Assembly (NCBI GenBank): GCA_012841305.1
Contig: DUVA01000111.1
Location: forward strand, 1 to 43,532
DNA: 43,532 nt
Source of the DNA: Bacillota bacterium
Lineage (GTDB): Bacteria > Bacillota > SHA-98 > UBA4971
Direction: 5' to 3'
Positions 23,067 through 31,573 of this stretch are shown one piece after another. The translations under genes were made by a program, and so were the position numbers. Under the pieces are notes generated by a model. That model ran no database searches. It was given only the letters and a program-made list of their open reading frames with translations, and was not told the DNA's origin. The first letter of the stretch is position 1. Each line of letters starts with the position of its first letter.

Positions 23067-24350
23067 ATGGTTATTCTGGGCATTGTTATCTTGCTGGCTA
23101 CTGTGTTTGCCTTAGTTAAGCAGTATGAAACCAAAATGATTCTATTTGCTTCAGGACTCTTACTGTGTATTATCGGCGGTAACCCTATGAATGCCTTCGA
23201 GGCTTTTGCTTCCCGGATGACCACGGGAGGTCTGATTCAGCCTATACTCTCCGTAATGGGTTTTGCTTTTGTCATGAAAGTCACGGAATGTGATAAACAC
23301 CTGGTTAATTTTCTTTCCAAAGGGCTTATAAAAGTTCGCCCTATCCTAATTCCCGGGGCAGCCCTGGCTACTTTTGCCATCAATACTGCCTTGCCCAGCG
23401 CGGCTGGGGCAGCGGCAGCCGTGGGAGCTATCTTGATTCCTGTTCTCATGGAAGCAGGTATTAGTCCTGCTATGGCTGCGGCGGCAGTCCTTACCGGTAC
23501 ATTTGGAAGTATGATCAGCCCGGGCCTTTCTCATAACCCTTTTATTGCGAACATTGCGTCAGTTGAAGTTATGGATGTCATTGCCGTGCATTATGCGGCA
23601 GATGTGGTGTCAGTTGTCATTGGGGCACTTTCCCTTGCCGTCCTGGCCTTTATTCTGAAAGAAGACGGCAGAGGTTCCGGTGCCGAGATATCTGCAGCGA
23701 ACCTGGAAATCACCACCGTCAAGGTTAATTACCTAAAAGCTATTGTCCCGGTTATACCAATACTTATTCTCATTTTGGGCGCCACAAAAACAGTTGCTGC
23801 CTTTGCTAAGGTTTCTATCCCGGCGGCTATGCTGATTGGTGCCCTCTTTGGGGTGCTGGCGTCTTTAACAGATACGAAGTTGAATAAGCAATATATGGAG
23901 AAAGTGTCTAAAGCCTTCTTTGACGGGATGGGCAATGCTTATGCCAATATCATGGGCATCATAATTGCGGCGGCTGTGTTTGTCAAAGGGCTGGAGACTA
24001 TTGGTCTTATCAAATCTTTTATCGACGCTATGATTGGAGCCCCGGGGATTGTGAAAATTGCGGCTACCTTTGGACCTTTCCTCCTGGGTGTTGTTTCCGG
24101 ATCCGGCGATGCGGCCGCTATTGCTTTTAATGAGGCTGTGACCCCGCAGGCCGCCCAGTTTGGTCTGGAAATCATTAATATGGGGTCTATAGCAGCCCTA
24201 GGCGGAGCCCTGGGACGTACCATGTCACCTCTGGCAGGGGCGGCTATCATCGTAGCTACCATGGCCGGAGTAAACCCCCTGGAAGTTGCTAAACGCAATG
24301 CGCCGGGGATGATTATTGCGGCAATAGTTGCCATCTTTATCCTATTATAA
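23067..24350 (+). CDS. DcuC-like C4-dicarboxylate/anion carrier
   Basis: This 427-residue protein has about 12 hydrophobic segments. The pattern 'NTALPSAAGAAAAVGAILIP', 'GTFGSMISPGLSHNPFIANIA' and, in the second half, 'LGVVSGSGDAAAIAFNEAVTP' and 'GGALGRTMSPLAGAAIIVA' shows the two inverted halves of the DcuC/ion-transporter superfamily, in which each half has a re-entrant serine/asparagine-rich hairpin. DcuC proteins exchange or take up C4-dicarboxylates in anaerobes. Here the neighbouring hydrolases suggest a carboxylated amino-acid derivative, for example an N-carbamoyl or N-acyl amino acid, but this is inference. The next gene starts 22 bases downstream. Confidence 0.75.
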   Translation: MVILGIVILLATVFALVKQYETKMILFASGLLLCIIGGNPMNAFEAFASRMTTGGLIQPILSVMGFAFVMKVTECDKHLVNFLSKGLIKVRPILIPGAALATFAINTALPSAAGAAAAVGAILIPVLMEAGISPAMAAAAVLTGTFGSMISPGLSHNPFIANIASVEVMDVIAVHYAADVVSVVIGALSLAVLAFILKEDGRGSGAEISAANLEITTVKVNYLKAIVPVIPILILILGATKTVAAFAKVSIPAAMLIGALFGVLASLTDTKLNKQYMEKVSKAFFDGMGNAYANIMGIIIAAAVFVKGLETIGLIKSFIDAMIGAPGIVKIAATFGPFLLGVVSGSGDAAAIAFNEAVTPQAAQFGLEIINMGSIAALGGALGRTMSPLAGAAIIVATMAGVNPLEVAKRNAPGMIIAAIVAIFILL

Positions 24351-24372
24351 CCACTTGTAAGGAGATAGACGA

Positions 24373-25611
24373 ATGCGTGTAAAGGCGGAGAGAATACAAA
24401 ATGACCTGGAGAATCTCGCCCGTTTTGGCAAGCTTGAAGGCGGTGGCATCAGCCGCCTGGCTTTCACAAGCGCAGACCGGGAAGCCAGACAATACCTGCA
24501 GCATTCCCTGGCCCAACAGGGGTTGAACACAACACAGGATGCCATGGGCAACATGAGAGCCAGGAGGAGTGGGATACGGAATTTGGCTCCGGTCATGATT
24601 GGTTCTCATCTGGATAGCGTGCCTTCCGGAGGTTGCTTTGATGGTGTGGTGGGTATAGTGGCTGCTTTGGAAGTGATCCGGGTGCTGGATGAACAGGGTA
24701 TTAAAACGCTTCGGCCTATAGATATCATCAATTTCTCGGCAGAAGAGTCCAGCCGTTTCAGAGCAAGTACTCTGGGAAGTAAAGCCATGACAGGGCACCT
24801 TTCCCGAGAACAGTTGCATATGTACAAAGATAAAGAGGGGCTGTCCCTCTATGAAGCAATGAAACTATTTGGTCTGAATCCGGAAGGGCTAGAGAGTGTC
24901 AGGATTCAACCGGGGGACGTGTACGCCTTTATCGAAACACACATTGAGCAGGGACGGGTTCTGGAGTCTCTTGGTGTGCCGCTGGGGGTGGTAACATCCA
25001 TTGCTGCGCCTACCAGAATAAGAGTTCGTGTTACGGGCAGGGCTGATCATTCAGGCGCCACTCCCATGGATTTAAGAGCGGATGCCCTGGTGGCTGCCAG
25101 CGAAGTTATTCTTGGTGTGGAAAGAATTGCTTCCGTTGAAGCCGGACCTCATACAGTGGGGACTGTGGGATATGCCAACGCCAGCCCCGGGGTGCTTAAT
25201 GTTATTCCCGGCCAGGTAGAATTGGGCATTGACATCCGGGATATCGATAAGAATAGCAAAGACTTGGCCGTAAGCAAGGTCATCTCTCTATTAGAGGATG
25301 TTGCCCGCAAACGAGAGGTCAAAGTAGACTACGAGATTCTGGCGGATGAAGCTCCTGTCACCTTATCCGGTAAGATCATCAATACTCTTGAAAAGGCAGC
25401 GCAAGCCTTAGGGTATCCCTACCGGCTCATGCCCAGCGGAGCCGGACATGATGCTATGTATATGGCGGAAGTGGCCCAGACCGGCATGATTTTTGTGCCT
25501 AGCCGAGAGGGTATTAGCCATAACATTGCTGAATATACTCCCCTCGAGGACATTGCCAGAGGAACAGAGGTCCTTTTAGAGGCGGTTCTGCAATTAGCAG
25601 ACGAAGAGTGA
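24373..25611 (+). CDS. M20 family amidase/hydantoinase/carbamoylase-type hydrolase
   Basis: This 412-residue enzyme has the M20 catalytic domain interrupted by a lid/dimerisation domain. Metal and catalytic motifs are 'GSHLDSVPSGGCFDGVVG' (His, Asp, bridging Asp), 'SAEESSRF' (catalytic and ligand Glu pair), 'IETHIEQG' (ligand His) and 'SREGISHNIAEYT' (last His). 'RADHSGATPMDLRADAL' is the substrate-carboxylate loop. This set is that of allantoate amidohydrolase, N-carbamoyl-L-amino-acid hydrolase and beta-ureidopropionase. AAGGAGAT precedes the ATG. It is translated just after the DcuC-like carrier gene, so the carrier may import its substrate. The specific substrate cannot be read. Confidence 0.85.
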   Translation: MRVKAERIQNDLENLARFGKLEGGGISRLAFTSADREARQYLQHSLAQQGLNTTQDAMGNMRARRSGIRNLAPVMIGSHLDSVPSGGCFDGVVGIVAALEVIRVLDEQGIKTLRPIDIINFSAEESSRFRASTLGSKAMTGHLSREQLHMYKDKEGLSLYEAMKLFGLNPEGLESVRIQPGDVYAFIETHIEQGRVLESLGVPLGVVTSIAAPTRIRVRVTGRADHSGATPMDLRADALVAASEVILGVERIASVEAGPHTVGTVGYANASPGVLNVIPGQVELGIDIRDIDKNSKDLAVSKVISLLEDVARKREVKVDYEILADEAPVTLSGKIINTLEKAAQALGYPYRLMPSGAGHDAMYMAEVAQTGMIFVPSREGISHNIAEYTPLEDIARGTEVLLEAVLQLADEE

Positions 25612-25625
25612 GGCAGGTTGTTTTA

Positions 25626-25683
25626 CCGACGGCCGCTCCGTGCCGCCCATGGCACCGCGGCACCGGCCATCTGCGGCCGTCGG
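25626..25683 (+). terminator. GC-rich long hairpin after the M20 gene
   Basis: CCGACGGCCGC (25626-25636) and GCGGCCGTCGG (25673-25683) pair over 11 bases, and GTGCCG (25640-25645) pairs with CGGCAC (25658-25663) inside. No T run follows. It may end the carrier/hydrolase transcript or protect its 3' end. It is markedly more GC-rich than the AT-rich leader that follows it. Confidence 0.45.
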
Positions 25684-25710
25684 AAGCCTTAGTTGCACTC
25701 GTCTCTCAAA

Positions 25711-25756
25711 TTCTTTTGAACAACTTTATCTCAATATAGTGTAGGCGAACGTCTAC
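25711..25756 (+). promoter_or_regulatory. Possible promoter and operator of the CapA-family gene
   Basis: TATAGT (25735-25740) is a fair -10 with a weak TTCTTT -35 (25711-25716) at 18 bases. Directly after it GTAGGCGAACGTCTAC (25741-25756) is a 16-base dyad (one G-T pair) covering the expected start of transcription, as a repressor site might. A TTGACA at 25762-25767 has no partner -10. Confidence 0.35.
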
Positions 25757-25829
25757 CCCTTTTGACACAAAAAAATCCAAGATAGGGTGGAACTAAGAGC
25801 GGTAATTCTGAGATAGGAGATGAGTTGAT

Positions 25830-27128
25830 ATGTCAAAAATCTCCATTATGGCGGCAGGGGATTCCTTTATTACCCAACGGTTACCGCAAGATACTCATTT
25901 TGCTCAATTAAAAAACTATATAGAAGCGCATGATGTTAGATTTACAAACTTTGAGATTTTACTGCATGATTTTGAGGTGTATCCGGCACCGACAAGCGGT
26001 GGTACATGGGCGGTTGCACGTCCGGAAGTCCTGCAGGATATTAAGCAGCTTGGTTTTAATATGATGTCTTGGGCAAATAACCATACGATTGATTGGAATA
26101 TTGGTGGTATTTTGACTACCATGAAGCACCTGGATGAAAACAAATGTATCCATGCCGGTGTCGGCATAAATCTGGCGGAAGCCTCTCAGCCAAGGTATCT
26201 TGACACTCCGCAAGGCCGGGTCGCACTGATTGGTTGTACTTCCACAATATCGGAATGGGGCATGGCCGGTGCGCAGAGACCTGATGTGCTCGGTCGCCCG
26301 GGGGCGAATGTTCTTCGATATCAGGCGATTAACAAGGTACGTCCGGAGGATTTTGAAAAATTAAGAGAAATAGTCGAGCAGACTGAGGTAAATTCCAACA
26401 GAATTCTAAATGAAAAAGAAGGATTTTCAAAGCCGGTTGAAGGCGGTTATTATGTTGGCAGTATCAGATTTGAACCGGGTGAGGAGCCTGGGACGGTAAC
26501 CAAGATGAATCCCAAAGATGCCCAACGCATTGTGCGGTCTATACGCGAAGCTGTGCGGCAGGCAGATGTTGTCTTGGTTAGTCATCATACACATGAGCGT
26601 AAAGGCCTCGAGAAAGACCGTCCGGCAGATTTTGCCCGTGATTTTGCCAAGTTGTGCATTGATAGTGGTGCACATGCTTATATTGGTCATGGTCCCCATA
26701 TTTGGCGCGGTATTGAAATTTACAGAAACCGTCCGATTTTTTATAGCCTGGGCGATTTCATTTTCCAGAATGATTCGGTAGAACGACAGCCGACCGAGTT
26801 TTATGATCTCTATGATTTGGGCGCGGAAAATACGGTTTCTGACGGACTGGACGCCCGCAGCGCCAATGAAACGAGAGGACTGGTTGTTGATCGCAGGGTA
26901 TTTGAATCGGCGCTGGTTTCTTTTGCAGTAACGGATGGGGAAATCGCTGAAATTACCTTAAAACCGCTTTCACTGGGATTTGAGTATGGTAGATCGCGGC
27001 GCGGTCGTCCGCAATTCTCCGATAAAGAAAACGGAGAACGCATTTTAGGTGATATTGCCAACTTATCGGTAGAATTTGGCACGGTAATTACGACAAAAGA
27101 TGGTGTAGGAACGATTGGATTGAAATAA
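25830..27128 (+). CDS. CapA family metallophosphatase-like protein
   Basis: This 432-residue protein matches the CapA/PGA_cap family (poly-gamma-glutamate biosynthesis-type, calcineurin-like fold). Visible family blocks are 'MAAGDSFI', 'FTNFEILL', 'MMSWANNHTIDW', 'VLVSHHTHE', 'YIGHGPHIWRGIEIY' and 'FYSLGDFIF', which supply the conserved Asp, Asn and His positions. There is no signal peptide or membrane anchor, unlike capsule CapA, so a cytosolic hydrolase role is more likely. Its codons are more AT-rich than those of the M20 genes on both sides, and it has its own leader, suggesting separate origin. AGGAGATGAG precedes the ATG. Confidence 0.8.
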   Translation: MSKISIMAAGDSFITQRLPQDTHFAQLKNYIEAHDVRFTNFEILLHDFEVYPAPTSGGTWAVARPEVLQDIKQLGFNMMSWANNHTIDWNIGGILTTMKHLDENKCIHAGVGINLAEASQPRYLDTPQGRVALIGCTSTISEWGMAGAQRPDVLGRPGANVLRYQAINKVRPEDFEKLREIVEQTEVNSNRILNEKEGFSKPVEGGYYVGSIRFEPGEEPGTVTKMNPKDAQRIVRSIREAVRQADVVLVSHHTHERKGLEKDRPADFARDFAKLCIDSGAHAYIGHGPHIWRGIEIYRNRPIFYSLGDFIFQNDSVERQPTEFYDLYDLGAENTVSDGLDARSANETRGLVVDRRVFESALVSFAVTDGEIAEITLKPLSLGFEYGRSRRGRPQFSDKENGERILGDIANLSVEFGTVITTKDGVGTIGLK

Positions 27129-27173
27129 GGCATTTCCTTATCAATTAGCCGGGGAAGAGTGAGGAGAGATATT

Positions 27174-28484
27174 ATGCTGGCTCGAATCAAAGAACTGGCC
27201 TTACGGTATGAGGAAGATACAATTAATATGAGGCGGGACATTCACAAATACGCCGAGACTGCCTGGACAGAATATCGGACTGCGTCCATGGCTGCAAAAG
27301 GGCTGGCGGAATCCGGGTATCAGGTCTTTGCGGGTTGTGAGGTCATTGATGAGGAAGCTATGATGGGAGTTCCAGATGCTCCGGAACTAAAAAGCCATGA
27401 AGAAAGGGCTGTTGCACAGGGTGCGGATCCCCTTTGGCTAGAAAAGATGACCGGGGGCAAGACCGGGGTCATGGGGGTAATGGATTTTGGCAAGCCCGGT
27501 CCCACAGTGGCTTTGCGTTTTGACATGGATGCCAATGATCTGGCCGAAGCGGAGGACGAAAACCACCGACCCTATAATGCAGGCTTTGCTTCAGTAAACA
27601 AAGGCGCCATGCATGGGTGCGGCCATGACGGGCACATCGCTATTGGCCTTACGGTGGCCAAGATTTTAGCCCTGCTCAAAGAGGATTTGGCCGGAAAAGT
27701 AAAGCTAATTTTTCAACCGGCGGAAGAAGGAGTGCGCGGGGCCAAAGCCATGATGGTGAAGGGTATCGTTGATGATGTAGATTATATGTTGGGGCTTCAT
27801 CTAGGGACCAGCTTGAGGAGACTTGGACAGATCTCCTGTGATGCCGGCGGTTTTCTTGCTACAACCAAACTGGACGCCAACTTCACAGGAAAGCCTTCTC
27901 ACGCCGGGCTGGCACCGGAAATCGGCAAAAATGCTCTCTTGGCGGCAGCAACTGCATTGCTCAACCTGCATGCCATAGCCCGTCACGGCCAGGGAGCCTC
28001 CAGGATTAATGTAGGGATTATGCAAGGGGGTACAGGCCGCAACGTCATCCCGGCCAATGCCGTCCTGAAATTGGAAACCCGTGGGGCAAGCAGTAAGATC
28101 AATGATGATATGCACCAGAAGGCTGTGCGCATCATCAAGGGGGCTGCCCTGATGCATGATGTGCAGATCTCTTTGAAACAGATGGGTTCCGCTGCCAGCG
28201 CCGATAGTGATTCTGCCTTGGGGGAACAGGCCCGGGGCATTGCCGAGGAGCTGGGTCTTTTTGACGAGTTTGTGTCACGGGAAGACTTAGGTGGCAGTGA
28301 AGATATGGCCTATTTTATGTCCAGGGTACAGGAGAATGGCGGGCAGGCAGCCTATGCTATTATCGGAACTGAACTGGCAGCCGGGCATCACGAATCACGG
28401 TTTGACTTTGATGAAGCTGTCTTGTGCCGGGCTGTAGCATACGCCGCAGGCGTTACAGCAAAGCTGCTTACTGAGAAAGATTGA
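27174..28484 (+). CDS. M20D family amidohydrolase (AbgA/IAA-amino acid hydrolase-like)
   Basis: This 436-residue enzyme has M20D motifs: 'ALRFDMDAND' (in place of the usual R-x-D-x-D-A-L), 'GAMHGCGHDGHIAIG' (Cys/His metal site), 'LIFQPAEEGVRGAKAM' (catalytic Glu pair), 'LGLHLGT' (His) and 'GTELAAGHHESRFDFDE' (last His). The dimerisation domain carries 'GKPSHAGLAPEIGKNALLAA'. An insertion at about 60-100 resembles AbgA, which with AbgB cleaves p-aminobenzoyl-glutamate. ATG at 27174 is chosen because GAGGAGAG precedes it. It follows the CapA-family gene by 45 bases. N-acyl or peptide amide substrates are likely; the exact one is unknown. Confidence 0.83.
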   Translation: MLARIKELALRYEEDTINMRRDIHKYAETAWTEYRTASMAAKGLAESGYQVFAGCEVIDEEAMMGVPDAPELKSHEERAVAQGADPLWLEKMTGGKTGVMGVMDFGKPGPTVALRFDMDANDLAEAEDENHRPYNAGFASVNKGAMHGCGHDGHIAIGLTVAKILALLKEDLAGKVKLIFQPAEEGVRGAKAMMVKGIVDDVDYMLGLHLGTSLRRLGQISCDAGGFLATTKLDANFTGKPSHAGLAPEIGKNALLAAATALLNLHAIARHGQGASRINVGIMQGGTGRNVIPANAVLKLETRGASSKINDDMHQKAVRIIKGAALMHDVQISLKQMGSAASADSDSALGEQARGIAEELGLFDEFVSREDLGGSEDMAYFMSRVQENGGQAAYAIIGTELAAGHHESRFDFDEAVLCRAVAYAAGVTAKLLTEKD

Positions 28485-28830
28485 ACAGTTCCGGCGCTCG
28501 GCAAAGGTTGCTTTCTTCAGTTGCCGCGTATAGAATATAGATGACACTGGTGTGGCGACCACAGCAGACAACAGCCACACCATGAAGTTGAATCATAAAG
28601 TTCATAGGATCCGGATTCGCTGACCTGAGGGCGAAGGTAGAGCCTCTATATAGACGTAGAGCTCATCTTGAGGCATAAGCCATACCTGCCAAACCCTGAG
28701 GGTCAGGCCGGATTGCAAATATCACTAGCTGTCCCTGAGTGAAGGGGTTGACCTGAACGCAAGGGGAGGCGAGCTTTTGTTTTAGAGGATGTATGAAGGC
28801 CCGTCTCCTGTGCGCATGGGAGGTGGGCCT
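28485..28830 (+). promoter_or_regulatory. Structured leader of the hydEGF region
   Basis: There is no gene here. GTGTGGC/GCCACAC form one stem near 28550-28580. Between about 28620 and 28710 nested pairings are possible (TCTA/TAGA within CCTC/GAGG within CTGACC/GGTCAG), forming a compact multi-stem fold. I do not recognise a known riboswitch class and no terminator with a T run is visible. It may be an untranslated leader regulating the hydrogenase-maturation genes. Confidence 0.3.
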
Positions 28831-29985
28831 TTGACATTGAATCCAAGGAACAGAAAAGCCAGAGACATAGAGCTTGAAGTGAGTGAACCAGCGACGGGAC
28901 GCGTGGAGTTTCCCCTGATTGGGACCGACCGTAAGAGAGTGGAAGGACTGGATGTTGCCTGTATTATTCCCTTGCTACAAGCGTGCCCCGGAGACGAGAC
29001 AGAATCGTTGTTTGCTTGCGCGGATCGAACCCGCAAAGGCTTCGTGGGGGATTCTGTCCATATTCGAGGGATTATCGAGTTCTCCAACTACTGCGTCAGA
29101 AGCTGCATGTATTGCGGCCTCAGGCGCGATAATCGTAAACTTCGGAGATACAGGATGACGCCGGACGAGATTCTGGCTGCTTCGGAGAACGGGATTCGGA
29201 GCGGCTATCGCACAATTGTCCTTCAGTCAGGCGAGGATCCATACTACAGCGCGTCAGACATCGCCCGAATTGTTGAGGGAATCAAGGCCTTCGGGGATGT
29301 GGCTGTGACTTTGTCCGTTGGTGAAAGGCCACGTAGCGAATATGCGACTATGAAGGCAGCAGGGGCAGACAGATTCCTGTTAAAGCACGAAACCGCTGAC
29401 GCTGAACTCTACCGGCGACTTCATCCGGGAGCGTCCCTTGAGACGAGAATAGAATGTCTCCAAAACCTCAAGGGCTTAGGGTTTCAAGTAGGCTCTGGGT
29501 TCATTATAGGCCTGCCCGGCCAAGATATCGCTACTATCGCCAGGGACATTACTCTCCTGAAGGAGCTGGATGTCGAGATGGCAGGAATCGGGCCGTTTAT
29601 TCCGCATCCTGATACACCTTTGGCATCATATCCGGCAGGGGACGTTACGATGACTCTGAAAGCCCTGGCAGTTGCCAGGCTCGCCCTGCCACATGCCAAT
29701 TTGCCTGTCACAACCGCCCTCTCCACCCTGCAGAAGGACGGAAGACAGCTGGCTTTGTCCTGTGGTGGGAACGTGATAATGCCCAATATAACCCCGGCGA
29801 AGTACAGAGAACTCTACGAGATCTATCCTGACAGCGCGTCCCTCAAAGATCCCGAGGACGGCGGTATCGGGGAGATCGCCGGAATGCTGAAGGCAGTAGG
29901 GAGGGGAGTTTCAGCAACTAAGGGCGACACCTTACCGAGGGAGAAGCGCCCGATTCCGGCACGAGATGAGGCTAGCTTCCAATGA
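28831..29985 (+). CDS. hydE: [FeFe]-hydrogenase maturase HydE (radical SAM)
   Basis: This protein of about 384 residues is a radical SAM enzyme with 'IEFSNYCVRSCMYCGLR' holding the CxxxCxxC cluster ligands (about C88, C92, C95). Other HydE blocks are 'TIVLQSGEDPYY', 'KHETADAELYRRLHP', 'GFIIGLPGQ' and 'GPFIPHPDTPL'. HydE helps build the dithiomethylamine bridge and dinuclear precursor of the H-cluster. I chose TTG at 28831 because GGGAGGTGG lies at 28818-28826; an ATG at 28789 has no spaced ribosome site. HydG and HydF follow. The N-terminal 35 residues before the conserved core are not typical of the family. Confidence 0.92.
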   Translation: MTLNPRNRKARDIELEVSEPATGRVEFPLIGTDRKRVEGLDVACIIPLLQACPGDETESLFACADRTRKGFVGDSVHIRGIIEFSNYCVRSCMYCGLRRDNRKLRRYRMTPDEILAASENGIRSGYRTIVLQSGEDPYYSASDIARIVEGIKAFGDVAVTLSVGERPRSEYATMKAAGADRFLLKHETADAELYRRLHPGASLETRIECLQNLKGLGFQVGSGFIIGLPGQDIATIARDITLLKELDVEMAGIGPFIPHPDTPLASYPAGDVTMTLKALAVARLALPHANLPVTTALSTLQKDGRQLALSCGGNVIMPNITPAKYRELYEIYPDSASLKDPEDGGIGEIAGMLKAVGRGVSATKGDTLPREKRPIPARDEASFQ

Positions 29986-30080
29986 GGGATGCCACTGCCT
30001 CCAGCAAACATAACACAAGAACAGGTGGGCACTGGCAACAGTTGATTGAGACGACTACAAGAAGATGAGGTGAAAGTGTA

Positions 30081-31499
30081 ATGGCTATACCGAAGAGTCA
30101 GATAGAAAAGTGTGATTTCATTCCGGACGCCACCATTATGAAGATCCTAAGCGATACGAAGGAACCTGATTCCCGAGACATCAGCGACATAGTTGATAAA
30201 GCGAAGGAAGCTAAAGGCTTATCTCCTGACGAAGTCGGGAAGCTCCTCAATGTCAGAAGTGACCCCAATCTTGAAGTATTATACGACGCTGCTCGCGAAG
30301 TAAAGGAGAAGATATACGGGAAGCGTATCGTCCTATTTGCGCCTCTTTACTTCTCTAGTTTCTGTGTAAACAACTGCGCGTATTGCGGCTACCGGCGAGA
30401 CAACGAGTTCCGCAGGCAGAAGCTTTCCCGTGAGGAAGTCATGGAAGAAGTTCGGGTACTAGAAGCCATGGGTCACAAAAGGCTGGCGCTGGAGTGCGGT
30501 GAAGATCCGGTGAATTGTCCTATTGAGTATGTTGAGGAAGTCATACAAGCAGTGTATGACACAAAGCTGGATAGAGGCAGTATAAGACGGGTGAATGTTA
30601 ACATCGCAGCTACGACCGTCCAAGACTATAAACGGCTCAAAGCTGCGAACATCGGGACGTACATCCTTTTCCAGGAGACTTACCACAGGCCTACCTACAA
30701 ACTGATGCATCCGCAAGGACCGAAATCCAGCTACGATTGGCATCTCGGCGCTATGGACAGGGCGATGGAAGCAGGTATCGATGACGTGGGAATCGGGGCG
30801 CTTCTTGGGCTTTATGACTACCGGTACGAGGTCCTAGGACTTATCTATCATGCCCTTCACCTTGAAGAGAGGTTTGGCGTAGGACCGCACACGATTTCAG
30901 TGCCCAGGCTTCGACCTGCGCGGGGAGTCACGCTTGAAACCTTCCCATACCTCATGGCCGATGGAGACTTCAAGAAGATAGTTGCTATCTTGCGCCTGGC
31001 AGTGCCTTATACAGGGATTATCCTCTCTACCAGAGAGCGTCCGGGTTTCAGGGATGAAGTGATAAAGGTGGGAGTATCCCAAATCAGTGCGGGTTCACAG
31101 ACAGGTGTTGGGGCTTACCGCCACGAACATCGCGCGGATCTTGAGGATGAGGTTCCCCAGTTTGCTGTTGATGATAACAGGACTCCGGACGAGATCATAG
31201 CCGGCCTCGCGAAGTCGGGATATATCCCGAGTTACTGCACAGCGTGCTACAGGCAAGGCCGTACAGGTGACAGGTTCATGGAGTTCGCAAAGACAGGAGA
31301 GATCCAGAACCTCTGCCAGCCCAACGCTATCCTGACATTCAAGGAATACCTCTTAGACTACGCGTCTGACAGTACAAGAAGAACAGGTGAGGAAGCTATC
31401 AAAGCACACCTTGAGATGATTCCCTCTGAGAAGGTTCGAAAGGAGACCGAAAAGCGTCTTGCCAGGCTGGAGCAAGGTGAGCGGGACTTCTATTTTTAG
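30081..31499 (+). CDS. hydG: [FeFe]-hydrogenase maturase HydG (tyrosine lyase, radical SAM)
   Basis: This 472-residue enzyme is full length for HydG. The radical SAM ligands are C95, C99 and C102 in 'FCVNNCAYCGYRRDN'. The C-terminal auxiliary-cluster cysteines are visible in 'YCTACYRQGRTGDR' (near 385-388) and 'NLCQPN' (near 412). 'LECGEDP', 'FQETYHRPTYKLMHP' and 'PRLRPARG' are further HydG blocks. It cleaves tyrosine to supply CO and CN as an Fe(CO)2CN synthon for the H-cluster. GAGGTGAAAG precedes the ATG. It lies between hydE and hydF. Confidence 0.95.
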   Translation: MAIPKSQIEKCDFIPDATIMKILSDTKEPDSRDISDIVDKAKEAKGLSPDEVGKLLNVRSDPNLEVLYDAAREVKEKIYGKRIVLFAPLYFSSFCVNNCAYCGYRRDNEFRRQKLSREEVMEEVRVLEAMGHKRLALECGEDPVNCPIEYVEEVIQAVYDTKLDRGSIRRVNVNIAATTVQDYKRLKAANIGTYILFQETYHRPTYKLMHPQGPKSSYDWHLGAMDRAMEAGIDDVGIGALLGLYDYRYEVLGLIYHALHLEERFGVGPHTISVPRLRPARGVTLETFPYLMADGDFKKIVAILRLAVPYTGIILSTRERPGFRDEVIKVGVSQISAGSQTGVGAYRHEHRADLEDEVPQFAVDDNRTPDEIIAGLAKSGYIPSYCTACYRQGRTGDRFMEFAKTGEIQNLCQPNAILTFKEYLLDYASDSTRRTGEEAIKAHLEMIPSEKVRKETEKRLARLEQGERDFYF

Positions 31500-31573
31500 C
31501 TGAGGACGCACTTTTGGCCATACGAATAGTTTCGGTCATGGCATAACAGGCAGCCACGATGAGGAGGACTTAA

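Noticed and set aside
25784-25793. AGGGTGGAAC before the CapA-family gene, like the start of a T-box core
   Set aside because: The ACCGCG part is not continued, there is no terminator after it, and the leader is too short for stem I.
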